From assembly GCA_024693715.1 (NCBI GenBank), contig JAILKS010000025.1, positions 1 through 64,000 of the forward strand: DNA of 64,000 bases. Reading direction: 5' to 3'. A program made the translations under genes and the position numbers. The DNA comes from Treponema sp. Lineage in GTDB: Bacteria > Spirochaetota > Spirochaetia > Treponematales > Treponemataceae. Positions within the stretch are counted from its first letter, which is position 1. Every line of letters starts with the position of its first letter. The notes below the pieces were generated by a model. It saw only the letters and a list, made by a program, of their open reading frames with translations, made no database searches and had not been told where the DNA came from. Below are positions 28,291 to 36,871 of this stretch, piece by piece.

Positions 28291-29664
28291 ATGAATTTAG
28301 AGTTAAAAAATATAACGTTCAGTTATCCGCATAAAATAATTCTAAACGATTTATGTGCTTTTTTTGAATCAGCAAAAATTCATGCCGTGATAGGAGAAAA
28401 CGGAGAGGGAAAAACTACAACGGCAAAAATTATAACCGGTGAACTAAAGCAGCACGGTGGAGAAATTTTAATTGATAACGAAAAGGTTTCTTTTAATAAA
28501 CCGTCAGATGCAATTCAAAGAGGAATCTGTTACGTTCATCAGATTCCAATGTTATGCGATAGTCTTACGATAAAAGAAAATCTTATTCTCGGATTAAAAA
28601 AAATCGATAAAAATCAAATAAAAAAAACAGCTGAAATCTTTCTGAACAACATTAACCTGAACACACTCCTTTGTAAAAACGGCAGTGATATAAAATTCTT
28701 TACAAGTCTTTGCAATGCCCTTCTGAAAAATCCTAAGCTTCTTATTCTTGATGAACCGTCTGCTTTATTAACTGAAACTCAAATTGATTTTTTATATACA
28801 AAACTTAATCAGCTGAAAAAGAACGGAATGAACATTATCGTGATTACACATCATCTGGATGAAGCAAAAAAATATTGTGACACAATAAGCCGGTTGAAAA
28901 GCGGAAAGCTGACAGTTGATACAAAATCTGATGATTTCTTAAATCCTGTTGAAACAGATAATTCAGAAATAACAACAAAAGATTTCCCCTCAATGGAAAA
29001 AACAAAATCGTTTACAGTTGAAAAACTATGCTGTAGTCCTTCGTTTGAACCGGCATTAAAAGACATTAATTTTACAGTAAGGGAAAAAGAAATCCTTTGC
29101 ATAAAAGGACAAACAGAAGACGGTCTTAAAACACTTGAAGAATTATTAACAGGACTTTCACCATATAAGGCATCCGGAAAAATCACAATAACTTCCGGTG
29201 ATAAAAAAATACAATTCAATGCTAATTATTCATCAAAAGATTTAAGATTCAAATCACCTCTCAAAACAGGAATAATTCCGACAGATAAAAAAAATACGGC
29301 ATCTAATCCTTCGCTTAAAATTCACGAGCTTCTTGAGCCTTATAAAATGGATGCAGATTTCTGTAAAAAAATCATAAATAAAACGGAATTAAAAATCTCA
29401 GAAAATCAACTGGCAGAAGAATTAAGCGGCGGAATGCTTCAAAAATTAATACTCCAAAGAGAGCTGGTAAAAAATCCCGAACTACTGATTTTATGCCATC
29501 CCCTTCAAGGCCTCGATTCTGTTTCAGCAAAAAAAACAATTCAGAAAATAAAAGCATATGCTGAAAATGGAGCCGCTGTCATTATACTTACACAAGGTGA
29601 TTTTCCCAAAGAAAAATGCAATAAATATTATATTTTAAACCATGGAAGGCTGGAGGACGAATAA
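28291..29664 (+). CDS. Tandem ABC transporter ATPase with degenerate half-sites
   Basis: A 457-residue double-nucleotide-binding protein of the RbsA/YufO type, shorter than the usual 500. Domain 1 has an intact Walker A (GENGEGKTT) and Walker B (LLILDEPSAL), but its signature is eroded (KFFTSLCNALLKN). Domain 2 lacks Walker A (KGQTEDGLKTLEE) and has an altered Walker B (LLILCHPLQGLD), but keeps the signature LSGGMLQK. One composite site, made of Walker A from domain 1 and the signature from domain 2, therefore remains. It energises the two permeases downstream. Confidence 0.88.
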   Translation: MNLELKNITFSYPHKIILNDLCAFFESAKIHAVIGENGEGKTTTAKIITGELKQHGGEILIDNEKVSFNKPSDAIQRGICYVHQIPMLCDSLTIKENLILGLKKIDKNQIKKTAEIFLNNINLNTLLCKNGSDIKFFTSLCNALLKNPKLLILDEPSALLTETQIDFLYTKLNQLKKNGMNIIVITHHLDEAKKYCDTISRLKSGKLTVDTKSDDFLNPVETDNSEITTKDFPSMEKTKSFTVEKLCCSPSFEPALKDINFTVREKEILCIKGQTEDGLKTLEELLTGLSPYKASGKITITSGDKKIQFNANYSSKDLRFKSPLKTGIIPTDKKNTASNPSLKIHELLEPYKMDADFCKKIINKTELKISENQLAEELSGGMLQKLILQRELVKNPELLILCHPLQGLDSVSAKKTIQKIKAYAENGAAVIILTQGDFPKEKCNKYYILNHGRLEDE

Positions 29665-30533
29665 TGTACTATTTTGGAACTATTTTAAGTATAAGTGCAA
29701 TTTTAATGACAGCTGCCCTTGGAAATGCTTTCCTTATAAAAAGCGGACAAATCAATCTGGGCGGTGAAGGACAGATATATGCAGGCGGATTTGTTGCAAC
29801 CATTATCTTTAATTCTAAACTGCCGTATTTTTTAAGTCTTCCGCTTGGAATTATGGCTGCCGGAACAATGGGGACAGCCCTCACTGTTTTAAGCGCAGTT
29901 TTACACAAATACAAGCACATTAATTATATGCTTACTTCATTTTTAATTTCTGCAGCAGTAATCCCTGTTACCGATGCATTAATTTCCGGTCCATTTCGTG
30001 GAAAAACTTCAAATCTTCTTTCTACAGATTTTATAGACAAAAGCATACGCTTCAAATCTCTTCTTCCGCCGTCTACATTTAACGGTTATTTTTTCATAGC
30101 AGTTATACTTTGTCTTGCCGGAGGATTTTTCCTATACCGTACAACCTTCGGATATCAGCTTTCAATATATGGAAAAGCACAGCGATTTTCCCTTTATATG
30201 GGGTTTTCAGATACAAAAATTCCTTTTACTGCAGGCAGCCTGTGTGGTTTTTTACATGGCATCGCAGGAGCGGCAATAATTCTTGGAAATTACTATGCAT
30301 GTCATACAGGATTTTATTCTGGCTTAGGCTGGAATTCACTCTCTGCATGTATGATAGCTTTTTCCAATCCTTTTCTGATTATTCCTTCTGCAATCTTCGT
30401 TTCATCACTTGTTACAGGAGCAGGATATTTTGCTTTTTTCAACAATTTTGATTTTGATATTTCCGGATTGATACAGGGTATTGTTTTCTTTATGATTGCA
30501 ATTTTTTCAAAAAAAATTAAGGTTAAAAAATGA
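29664..30533 (+). CDS. ABC transporter permease (nucleoside/BMP type), first subunit
   Basis: A 289-residue membrane protein with about eight helices, of the BPD_transp_2 type (YufP-like). The stretch GQINLGGEGQIYAGGFVATI near residue 30 matches the G-x-NxGxEGxm motif of the family. It starts one base into the ATPase stop and overlaps the next permease by four bases. It contains a dispersed-repeat copy (29865-29882), read as TMGTAL. Confidence 0.85.
   Translation: MYYFGTILSISAILMTAALGNAFLIKSGQINLGGEGQIYAGGFVATIIFNSKLPYFLSLPLGIMAAGTMGTALTVLSAVLHKYKHINYMLTSFLISAAVIPVTDALISGPFRGKTSNLLSTDFIDKSIRFKSLLPPSTFNGYFFIAVILCLAGGFFLYRTTFGYQLSIYGKAQRFSLYMGFSDTKIPFTAGSLCGFLHGIAGAAIILGNYYACHTGFYSGLGWNSLSACMIAFSNPFLIIPSAIFVSSLVTGAGYFAFFNNFDFDISGLIQGIVFFMIAIFSKKIKVKK
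29865..29882 (+). repeat. REP-like repeat copy 1 (in permease gene)
   Basis: ACAATGGGGACAGCCCTC, plus orientation, followed by ACTGTTTTA. It differs by one base from copy 2 and equals the inner part of copy 11. Confidence 0.6.
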
Positions 30534-31336
30534 TTCTTGAACTTTTATCGTTTGCTTGCCCGCTTCTGCTTGCTACAAGCGGAGCCCTTTTTTCTCAGTA
30601 TGCAGGAATGCTTGCCCTTTTTTTGGACGGCTTAATTACTTTTTCGGGTTTCCTTACCTTCTGTTTTACTGTTTTAACAGGCAATGCGACAATGGGGACA
30701 ACCCTCACTGTTTTATGCTGCATTCTTCTTGTCTTCATCTTTGTTTTAATAAATGAAAAAACAAAAGCGGATGTTTTCATCGCCGGTTTAGGATTAAATC
30801 TTATATTTCACTCAGGAGTGTCCCTGCTGTCATCAATCTTCTTTAATACAAGAGGTGTCCTTACTTCAGAAAGCTTTGTCTTTATAACAAAAAATGTTCA
30901 GATAACAGAAATCATCATAACAACCATACTGACTGCTTCTGCTTTATGTTTTCTTCTTTTTACAAAACCAGGAATCTACTTTCGCATAACAGGTTCTGAT
31001 AGTGATGTTCTTACCGTCAAGGGGATTAATCCTTCCCTATACAGAATCTTAAGCTGGTGTATCTGTGCTTTTTTTACATCAATCTGCGGAAGTTTTCTTG
31101 CTTTTAAGATTTCTTCATTTGTACCAAATCTGTCTGGCGGTAAAGGATGGATTTGTCTGGCGACAGTTTTACTTGGAAATAAAAAACTTTATCGAATCTG
31201 TATCTTTCTGATTATCTTTACTTTTGTTGATTATCTTACGATTTATCTTCAGTCAGTTTTCAGTTCAATCCCTGCATCAGTACTTTTTGCAGCACCATAC
31301 ATAGTGGCACTGCTTTTAAGTCTGAAGAGGGATTAA
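30530..31336 (+). CDS. ABC transporter permease (nucleoside/BMP type), second subunit
   Basis: A 268-residue polytopic protein with about eight helices, YufQ-like, completing the transporter. It reads GALFSQYAGMLALFLDGLITFSGF in its first half and FRITGSDSDVLTVKGINPSLYRILSW in the region that in this family contacts the ATPase (coupling helix). It overlaps the first permease by four bases and ends the operon, convergent with lysS six bases away. It carries repeat copy 2, read as TMGTTL. Confidence 0.83.
   Translation: MILELLSFACPLLLATSGALFSQYAGMLALFLDGLITFSGFLTFCFTVLTGNATMGTTLTVLCCILLVFIFVLINEKTKADVFIAGLGLNLIFHSGVSLLSSIFFNTRGVLTSESFVFITKNVQITEIIITTILTASALCFLLFTKPGIYFRITGSDSDVLTVKGINPSLYRILSWCICAFFTSICGSFLAFKISSFVPNLSGGKGWICLATVLLGNKKLYRICIFLIIFTFVDYLTIYLQSVFSSIPASVLFAAPYIVALLLSLKRD
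30689..30706 (+). repeat. REP-like repeat copy 2 (in permease gene)
   Basis: ACAATGGGGACAACCCTC, plus orientation, followed by ACTGTTTTATGC. Identical over 18 bases to the copy in the helicase gene at 54336-54353. Confidence 0.65.
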
Positions 31337-31341
31337 AAAAA

Positions 31342-32976
31342 TTAATACACGCTTAAAATCTTATTCAAATCTTCCTTACCGATAATTCTCATAAAGCTTC
31401 CAAGACGTGGACCCTGGTCTTTATCAATAAGAGCGTTGTACATTGCTGTAAACAAAGCCTTAGCATCAAGTCCCATTTCTGTAGCAATATCATACATTGC
31501 CTGCTGGCATTCCTTATCCTGAGTAAAGGTGTCGAGATTTGGAAGAACTTCATCACGAACACGCTGAACTGCCTTCAAAATATCACCACTTAAATCTGCC
31601 TTGCTTCCGTCTGTTCTTAAAGCAAAACAGAATTCAGGAGCGCAGTCTGGAGCTGAATGTAAAATCCAGAACCATGCACATGCAATGCGGCGGCGGAGTC
31701 TTTCTTCCTGTTCAGGCTTAACATCACCAAGAGCCTTGATTACTGCATCGATGTCGCCTGAGTAAATCTGCAAGAGTGTGGTCAACTGGCGGATTGTAAT
31801 CTGGTAAGGCATAACCTCCGGAATCTTTCCGTCAATCTGGCTGAGCATATAAATGCGCTTTTCTTTATTAAAGTGATCGTCGCTCTTTGCCTTATCTACA
31901 CCGTAAACAATACGTTCTGTTTTATCGTAATCCTCGTAAACCTTAAGAACGTCCATATCAAAGCTGATTGCAAATTCTGTGTTAGGACGGGTACCTGCAA
32001 AAAGATAACGCAATACTTCAGCCTGATAAACATCAAGAGCATCAGGAAGAGCAATTACCTTTCCTTTTGAAGAAGACATTTTTCCAGGAACACCCTTTAA
32101 GTTTACAAAGTCGTAGCGCATAGTAACAGGTGCGTCCCAGTTGTAAATACGTTTGCTTACGAGTTTAGCTGTGTCATAGCTTCCACCAGGACTTATGTGA
32201 TCTTTTCCACCCGGTTCAAACACAACTTTTTCTTCATTCCATCTCATAGGCCAGTCAACACGCCAGCCAAGCTTTGCACCTTTAAATACGCGGATATCTG
32301 CAGTTTCAGAGTGGCCGCATTCACACTTGTATGTAATTCCGTATTCGCCGTCGTAGTCTGTAATTTCTGTTGTATCTTTGTTACACTTGCCGCAGAAAAT
32401 AGAAACAGGCCAGTATACATCCTCACTCTTCATTTTGTGAGCATCATCGCGGTATTCGTTCAAGCATTCCTTGATAACGTCGCGGTTCTGCATAGCCTTT
32501 TTCATACCTTCTGCATAGCGGTTTGCACGATAGCGGCTTGCCTGATAAAGGAACTCAGGTGCAATACCAACTCGTGGAAGCTGAGTTTCAATATCTACCT
32601 CGTGGTGGCGCGCATAATTTTCGTTACGGCCGGTTGTATCTGGTACTTCTGTAATTGGATAGCGGAGGTATTTTTCAAGGATTTCAGGGTCAGGCATGTT
32701 AGCAGGAACCTTGCGGAATACATCATAGTCGTCCCATGAATAAATAAAACGAACCTTTTTACCACGGTCGCGGAGGGCACGTACAACTAAATCAACAGTG
32801 ATGATTTCACGGAAGTTTCCAAGATGAACGGTTCCACTTGGAGTAATACCCGAAGCACATGTATAAGAATCAAGATCTCCCTTTTCGCGGATAATCTGAC
32901 TTGCCATCTGATCTGCCCAGTGACAGAGCAATGGGTCTCTCTTTTCATTCTGATTATTCTGATTTTCGTTACTCAT
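31342..32976 (-). CDS. lysS: Class I (archaeal-type) lysyl-tRNA synthetase
   Basis: A 544-residue class I LysRS (PF01921). The HIGH-type motif is SGTVHLGNFREI near residue 47, FIYSWDDYDVFRKVP is near 100, a zinc-like four-Cys cluster (CGKCN...CECGH) lies near 195-220, and KMSSSKG is near 300. Spirochaetes characteristically use this class in place of the class II enzyme of most bacteria. TATAAT lies eight bases before the ATG (32990-32985), but no good -35 box or Shine-Dalgarno is seen, so a very short leader is possible. Confidence 0.95.
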   Translation of the reverse strand: MSNENQNNQNEKRDPLLCHWADQMASQIIREKGDLDSYTCASGITPSGTVHLGNFREIITVDLVVRALRDRGKKVRFIYSWDDYDVFRKVPANMPDPEILEKYLRYPITEVPDTTGRNENYARHHEVDIETQLPRVGIAPEFLYQASRYRANRYAEGMKKAMQNRDVIKECLNEYRDDAHKMKSEDVYWPVSIFCGKCNKDTTEITDYDGEYGITYKCECGHSETADIRVFKGAKLGWRVDWPMRWNEEKVVFEPGGKDHISPGGSYDTAKLVSKRIYNWDAPVTMRYDFVNLKGVPGKMSSSKGKVIALPDALDVYQAEVLRYLFAGTRPNTEFAISFDMDVLKVYEDYDKTERIVYGVDKAKSDDHFNKEKRIYMLSQIDGKIPEVMPYQITIRQLTTLLQIYSGDIDAVIKALGDVKPEQEERLRRRIACAWFWILHSAPDCAPEFCFALRTDGSKADLSGDILKAVQRVRDEVLPNLDTFTQDKECQQAMYDIATEMGLDAKALFTAMYNALIDKDQGPRLGSFMRIIGKEDLNKILSVY

Positions 32977-33054
32977 AGGAGCATATTATAGTAAAAATCC
33001 CAAAAATTGAAAAGCGTATTAACAATTTAACTGTTTACTGAAAGAATAATAAAA

Positions 33055-34107
33055 TCAGTCGATAGGATAACAGTCATAGCCGGCACTTCGTAATTTATCA
33101 CTGACAGTACCGTCTTTATCTTCGTTTACGAAAACAATAAAATAGGTCGTTCCGCTTGCTCTTTTTTCTGTAGTGATATTTGCAGTAAAACCTTTTGAAT
33201 TTAATTCTTTTACAAGATTTTTTGCATATTCTTCTTTAGAGAAGAATCCAACCTGCCATTTAGAAAACTTTGTCTTTTTAGAATCAGCATTACCCGAAGT
33301 GTTTTTTGAATCTGACTGTTTAACTTCTTCTGATTCTGTTTTAGGCTCTTCTGGAAGTTCTGCAAAGGTTCCGCCACCTGCTTCTGCTTCTCCGCTTTTA
33401 GGGACAAAAAACCAGAAAGGTGTCGGCAGCAGTTTTATATCGCCTGCAACAATTGACGCTTCAGTAGAACCGGGAAAAGATTTTTTTATCTGATTCGCAT
33501 ATGATTCTTCTCCTGTTACATACCATAACGTTAAAAGAATCTGCGGAAATATCTGCTTCATTGACGGAACTTTCAGATAAGCCTTTAAGATTTCAAGAGG
33601 CTCTTTTAAATCCTCAAAACTATTTGCATCAACAAGTGCGCTCCACTGTGTATACAGCTTTATGTAAAGTTGAATTTCAGCATTTTTTGAATTACGTACA
33701 GCAGAATTAAGATAGCTGTTTGCAATACTACTGTCTCCCATGCATAAAGCACATCGGACTGCATCAAGCACAAGCTGTTCATTTGTTTTTTTAGGCATTC
33801 CTTCTGCATTAACTGCAGAAATACCTGCCGCCGCCGCATAAGATTTTACTGCATCCTCATATAAAGAAAGCTGCTCCTGTAATCCGCCAAGAAAAATATA
33901 CATGGAACGTTTTTCAGAAGCAACAGTAGTTTTAGCAATTTGAGTTTTTATGTAAGTTATTGATTCTGTAACTGATTCTTTTTTGCATGATGCTTCCATA
34001 ACCTGTCTGGCAGTAAGTTCTGCTGCAAACAAAGCGTGAGAAATACACATCGCAATGGAAATCAGAATTATTCTTTTGAAAAATCTATTTAAGTTTCTTT
34101 TTAGCAT
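33055..34107 (-). CDS. Secreted SPOR-domain protein
   Basis: A 350-residue protein with an N-terminal signal or anchor helix (RIILISIAMCISHALFA). The middle is helical and repeat-like, resembling tetratricopeptide helices. Residues 285-350 form a SPOR domain (KWQVGFFSKEEYAKNLVKEL ... YFIVFV), which in other bacteria binds denuded septal peptidoglycan. The open frame begins 28 codons further upstream inside the neighbouring gene; I prefer the ATG at 34107, which overlaps that gene by 23 bases and precedes a basic signal sequence. Confidence 0.75.
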   Translation of the reverse strand: MLKRNLNRFFKRIILISIAMCISHALFAAELTARQVMEASCKKESVTESITYIKTQIAKTTVASEKRSMYIFLGGLQEQLSLYEDAVKSYAAAAGISAVNAEGMPKKTNEQLVLDAVRCALCMGDSSIANSYLNSAVRNSKNAEIQLYIKLYTQWSALVDANSFEDLKEPLEILKAYLKVPSMKQIFPQILLTLWYVTGEESYANQIKKSFPGSTEASIVAGDIKLLPTPFWFFVPKSGEAEAGGGTFAELPEEPKTESEEVKQSDSKNTSGNADSKKTKFSKWQVGFFSKEEYAKNLVKELNSKGFTANITTEKRASGTTYFIVFVNEDKDGTVSDKLRSAGYDCYPID

Positions 34108-34462
34108 TAATCTTCTCATCAGAATCATTTTTTTGAACCATATCTTCTTTATTTTCGGAAGATTCTGATTTTGCAAGAGATTTTTTTCCAAAACTAAACT
34201 TTTTTTTCAGTTCTTCCTTTACAGAAGAATCCTTTAATTTATCAGAGGGTTTATTTTTTCCAGCCGCTGCAAACTTTCCGATGAGCATGCATACAAGAGA
34301 AAAAACAATTCCGGCTGCAAATGCAATAAAAATAATAACCGCAACGTTTTTATCTTCGAAAGATTTGAAAAACCATACAGGACAACTGTTTCCAAGATTC
34401 TTACCTATGAAAAGAGCGATGAAAATCACTATAACGAGAATAAGAATTAAAGATACAATCAT
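34085..34462 (-). CDS. Small two-helix membrane protein (LapA-like)
   Basis: A 125-residue protein with membrane helices at about residues 2-20 and 40-64 and a Lys/Ser/Glu-rich cytoplasmic tail. The helix arrangement and loop (NSCPVWFFKSF) recall LapA/DUF1049 proteins, but the match is weak. GGAGG precedes the ATG. It lies between miaB and the SPOR gene on the same strand and is probably co-transcribed with both. Confidence 0.6.
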   Translation of the reverse strand: MIVSLILILVIVIFIALFIGKNLGNSCPVWFFKSFEDKNVAVIIFIAFAAGIVFSLVCMLIGKFAAAGKNKPSDKLKDSSVKEELKKKFSFGKKSLAKSESSENKEDMVQKNDSDEKINAKKKLK

Positions 34463-34482
34463 TTATGTAAACCTCCAGAATA

Positions 34483-35886
34483 TCATTTTGAAGAAATTAA
34501 CTCTCCCCTGAAAGTATTTCCGTTTAATGATTTTATTATAACTTGAACAAATGAACCTATCAATGATTTTTCACCTTTAAAAACAAGTTTTTCGTGCTGT
34601 TCTGTCTGTGCAAGAAGCTCATCGCTATTATCACGGCTCACTCCTTCAACAATTACAATCGCTTCCTTACCGACACGTTCAAGCATTCTTTCATGGGTAT
34701 GCTCAAGCTGTAAATCTATCACACGCTGAAGACGTTTCTTTCGGATTTCTTCCGGAATCTGTTCCATCTTTGCAGCAGGAGTTCCTTCTCGCGGATTATA
34801 ATAGTACATCATGGCAGATTCATATTTAACCTGACGCATTAAATCTAAAGTAAGTTCAACATCTTCTTCTGTTTCACCCGGAAAGCCCATCATAATATCA
34901 GTTGTCAGTGAAACCTCAGGGATTTTTGTTTTGATTTTCTGTATAAGTTCAAGATACTGCTCTCTTGTATACCGGCGATTCATTGCCTTAAGCACAGCTG
35001 TAGAACCGTTCTGAACCGGAAGATGAATGTGACGGCAGATTACTGGTTCACTTGCGATTACATCAATTATATCATCAGTAAAATCCTTAGGATGAGAAGA
35101 CATGAATCTGACCCATCTTATCGGGGAAGAAGTTTCCCTTAAATGTTGAGCAATTATTTTTAAAAGCTGTGCAAAATTTACTGTTTTTGAACCATGAGGG
35201 TTGTCCCCCTTGTCACAATAAGAATTTACATTCTGACCTATAAGACATATTTCCTTTACCCTGAGTTTTGAAAGGGCATCTATCTCTTCAAGAATATGAT
35301 TGACCGGTCTGCTGATTTCACGTCCACGCACATAAGGAACGATACAGTAAGTACAAAAATTATTACATCCATGCATAATGGGAACAAATGTAGAAAATGC
35401 TCCTTTTTCAGCAGATAAAGATGCAAATTTATAAGTTTCATTGTCAGATATTTCAAAGGAGGACTGTCCCCGTTGTACAGCATCTACAATTTCACCAAAA
35501 TGATGTTTACCGAAAGTTCCTATAACATAATCTACAAAAGGATATTCTTTTTTAAAGGATGAAATCATGCGTTCAACCATGCATCCTGTAACTACAACAG
35601 TAAGCGGCTTAGGACCATCCTTGACATATTCTACGGCTTCTTCAAGAAATTTTGTTTTGGCATTTACTTTTTTTTCACGCACAGCCTTTAATCCGTTTAT
35701 CCAGCCGAGTCTTCCCTCTATTCTTTCATCTGCAGATTTACGTATTGTACAGGTATTTATAATAATCATATCAGCAGTTTGAGCAGATGAAGATTTTTCC
35801 CATCCTCGTGATATTAAAATCTGTTCCATTGCCGCTGATTCTGCAATATTCATCTCGCAGCCGTAAGTTTCAAAATAATAAGTCAT
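34483..35886 (-). CDS. miaB: MiaB, tRNA-2-methylthio-N6-dimethylallyladenosine synthase
   Basis: Radical-SAM methylthiotransferase modifying tRNA position 37. N-terminal domain YYFETYGCEMN with Cys residues binds the auxiliary cluster, the radical-SAM triad is CNNFCTYC near residue 155, and a TRAM domain ends the protein. The frame opens ten codons upstream, but the ATG at 35886 has a TTGCTA-17-TATAAT promoter ending six bases before it and gives the family N-terminus; length 467. Two repeat copies lie within the gene; the one at 35196 encodes a DKGDNP insertion in the loop after the GQNVNSY motif. Confidence 0.93.
   Translation of the reverse strand: MTYYFETYGCEMNIAESAAMEQILISRGWEKSSSAQTADMIIINTCTIRKSADERIEGRLGWINGLKAVREKKVNAKTKFLEEAVEYVKDGPKPLTVVVTGCMVERMISSFKKEYPFVDYVIGTFGKHHFGEIVDAVQRGQSSFEISDNETYKFASLSAEKGAFSTFVPIMHGCNNFCTYCIVPYVRGREISRPVNHILEEIDALSKLRVKEICLIGQNVNSYCDKGDNPHGSKTVNFAQLLKIIAQHLRETSSPIRWVRFMSSHPKDFTDDIIDVIASEPVICRHIHLPVQNGSTAVLKAMNRRYTREQYLELIQKIKTKIPEVSLTTDIMMGFPGETEEDVELTLDLMRQVKYESAMMYYYNPREGTPAAKMEQIPEEIRKKRLQRVIDLQLEHTHERMLERVGKEAIVIVEGVSRDNSDELLAQTEQHEKLVFKGEKSLIGSFVQVIIKSLNGNTFRGELISSK
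35196..35213 (-). repeat. REP-like repeat copy 3 (in miaB)
   Basis: On the minus strand ACAAGGGGGACAACCCTC. It is read in the GDNP frame of miaB in a region where MiaB proteins vary in length. Confidence 0.65.
35461..35476 (-). repeat. Diverged REP-like repeat copy 4 (in miaB)
   Basis: On the minus strand ACAACGGGGACAGTCC. It matches the left part of the consensus and then drifts. Encodes QRGQS. Confidence 0.4.
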
Positions 35887-35892
35887 AAAAGA

Positions 35893-35921
35893 ATTATACT
35901 GATGATATTTATTCATAGCAA
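35893..35921 (-). promoter_or_regulatory. miaB promoter, leaderless geometry
   Basis: On the minus strand TTGCTA (35921-35916) and TATAAT (35898-35893) are 17 bases apart. Six bases separate the -10 box from the ATG. The -35 box abuts repeat copy 5. Confidence 0.6.
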
Positions 35922-35922
35922 T

Positions 35923-35938
35923 AACAACAGGGACAACC
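35923..35938 (+). repeat. REP-like repeat copy 5 (intergenic, first of an inverted pair)
   Basis: AACAACAGGGACAACC in plus orientation. Eight bases later copy 6 follows in the opposite orientation, a BIME-like arrangement. Confidence 0.65.
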
Positions 35939-35945
35939 TTTGATG

Positions 35946-35970
35946 AACAACGAGGGTTGTCCCCCTTGTC
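35946..35970 (-). repeat. REP-like repeat copy 6 (intergenic, full palindrome)
   Basis: Minus orientation. It contains both outer arms: ACAAC on the left and CTTGT on the right of the core GAGGGTTGTCCCC. It can fold with ACAA/TTGT and GGG/CCC pairs around a TTGT loop. Confidence 0.75.
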
Positions 35971-35999
35971 TTTTTATAAAAACCTTTTGATTAAATACA

Positions 36000-36028
36000 T
36001 TGTAAGTAATTTCATTTTATTCTATATT
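36000..36028 (+). promoter_or_regulatory. folE2 promoter, leaderless geometry
   Basis: TTGTAA (36000-36005) and TATATT (36023-36028) are 17 bases apart, and six bases separate the -10 box from the ATG at 36035. No Shine-Dalgarno is present. Confidence 0.65.
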
Positions 36029-36034
36029 ATAAAT

Positions 36035-36802
36035 ATGCGGGATATTCAGAATGAAAAAGACACAAGAGAGATTCCTCTGCAGAAGGTTGGCGTAAAAGGT
36101 GTACGTTATCCGGTTTGCGTATTGGATAAAAACAAAAAAAAGCAGGATACAACAGCAACTGTAAATCTTTTTGTTAATCTTCCTCACAAATTCAAGGGTA
36201 CTCATATGTCCCGTTTTATTGAGGTTTTTCACAAGCATCACAAGGATATTACAATGCTTCACTTTCTGGATATGCTTGAAGAAATCCGTTTAAAGCTTGA
36301 AGCAGAACAGTCATTCGGTTCGATTACCTTTCCATATTATATTGAAAAAAATGCTCCGGTTTCAAACGCTCAGGGAATCATGGAATATACCTGTTCGTTC
36401 GAAGGTGAAGTAAGCGGAAAAGAAAGAAAATTCTTTATCACAATAAGTGTTCCGGTTACAACCTTGTGCCCGTGCTCAAAAGCAATAAGCAAATACGGTG
36501 CACATAATCAAAGAGGAACAGTAACTGTAAAACTTTTATACAGTAAATTTTTCTGGATTGAAGACATCATTGATATGATAGAAAAATGTGCGTCTTCTCC
36601 GCTCTACTCTGTGTTAAAGCGGGAGGATGAAAAATCAGTGACAGAGCATGCCTATGAAAATCCACGTTTTGTTGAGGATGTAGTACGGGAAGTTTACCTT
36701 GGATTGAAAAATATGAACTTTGAATGGTTCAGCGTTGAAGCAGAAAACGCCGAAAGCATCCATCTTCATAATGCGTATGCATATACGGAATATACTAAAT
36801 AA
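36035..36802 (+). CDS. folE2: FolE2, GTP cyclohydrolase IB
   Basis: First step of folate synthesis, metal-dependent (PF02649). Signature stretch VPVTTLCPCSKAISKYGAHNQRG (about residues 137-159) holds the catalytic Cys, and THMSRFIE lies near residue 50. The frame opens 26 codons earlier, but the upstream codons translate a hydrophobic non-family sequence. The ATG at 36035 directly follows its promoter and gives the usual length of about 255 residues. It is divergent from miaB and convergent with folD, another folate gene. Confidence 0.92.
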   Translation: MRDIQNEKDTREIPLQKVGVKGVRYPVCVLDKNKKKQDTTATVNLFVNLPHKFKGTHMSRFIEVFHKHHKDITMLHFLDMLEEIRLKLEAEQSFGSITFPYYIEKNAPVSNAQGIMEYTCSFEGEVSGKERKFFITISVPVTTLCPCSKAISKYGAHNQRGTVTVKLLYSKFFWIEDIIDMIEKCASSPLYSVLKREDEKSVTEHAYENPRFVEDVVREVYLGLKNMNFEWFSVEAENAESIHLHNAYAYTEYTK

Positions 36803-36819
36803 ATCTCCGAAAACGTGGA

Positions 36820-36842
36820 GAAGTTTTGCCATGCAAAACTTC
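36820..36842. terminator. Stem-loop between convergent folE2 and folD
   Basis: GAAGTTTTG pairs perfectly with CAAAACTTC around CCATG. No strong T-run follows on either strand, so termination is plausible but not certain. Confidence 0.5.
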
Positions 36843-36871
36843 AGGCGCAGGCATATGCATGTATTATTAAA

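Noticed and set aside
27258-31336. Sugar ABC transporter of the RbsABC type.
   Set aside because: The binding protein is a BMP lipoprotein, not a periplasmic sugar-binding type; the nucleoside-type assignment is better supported.
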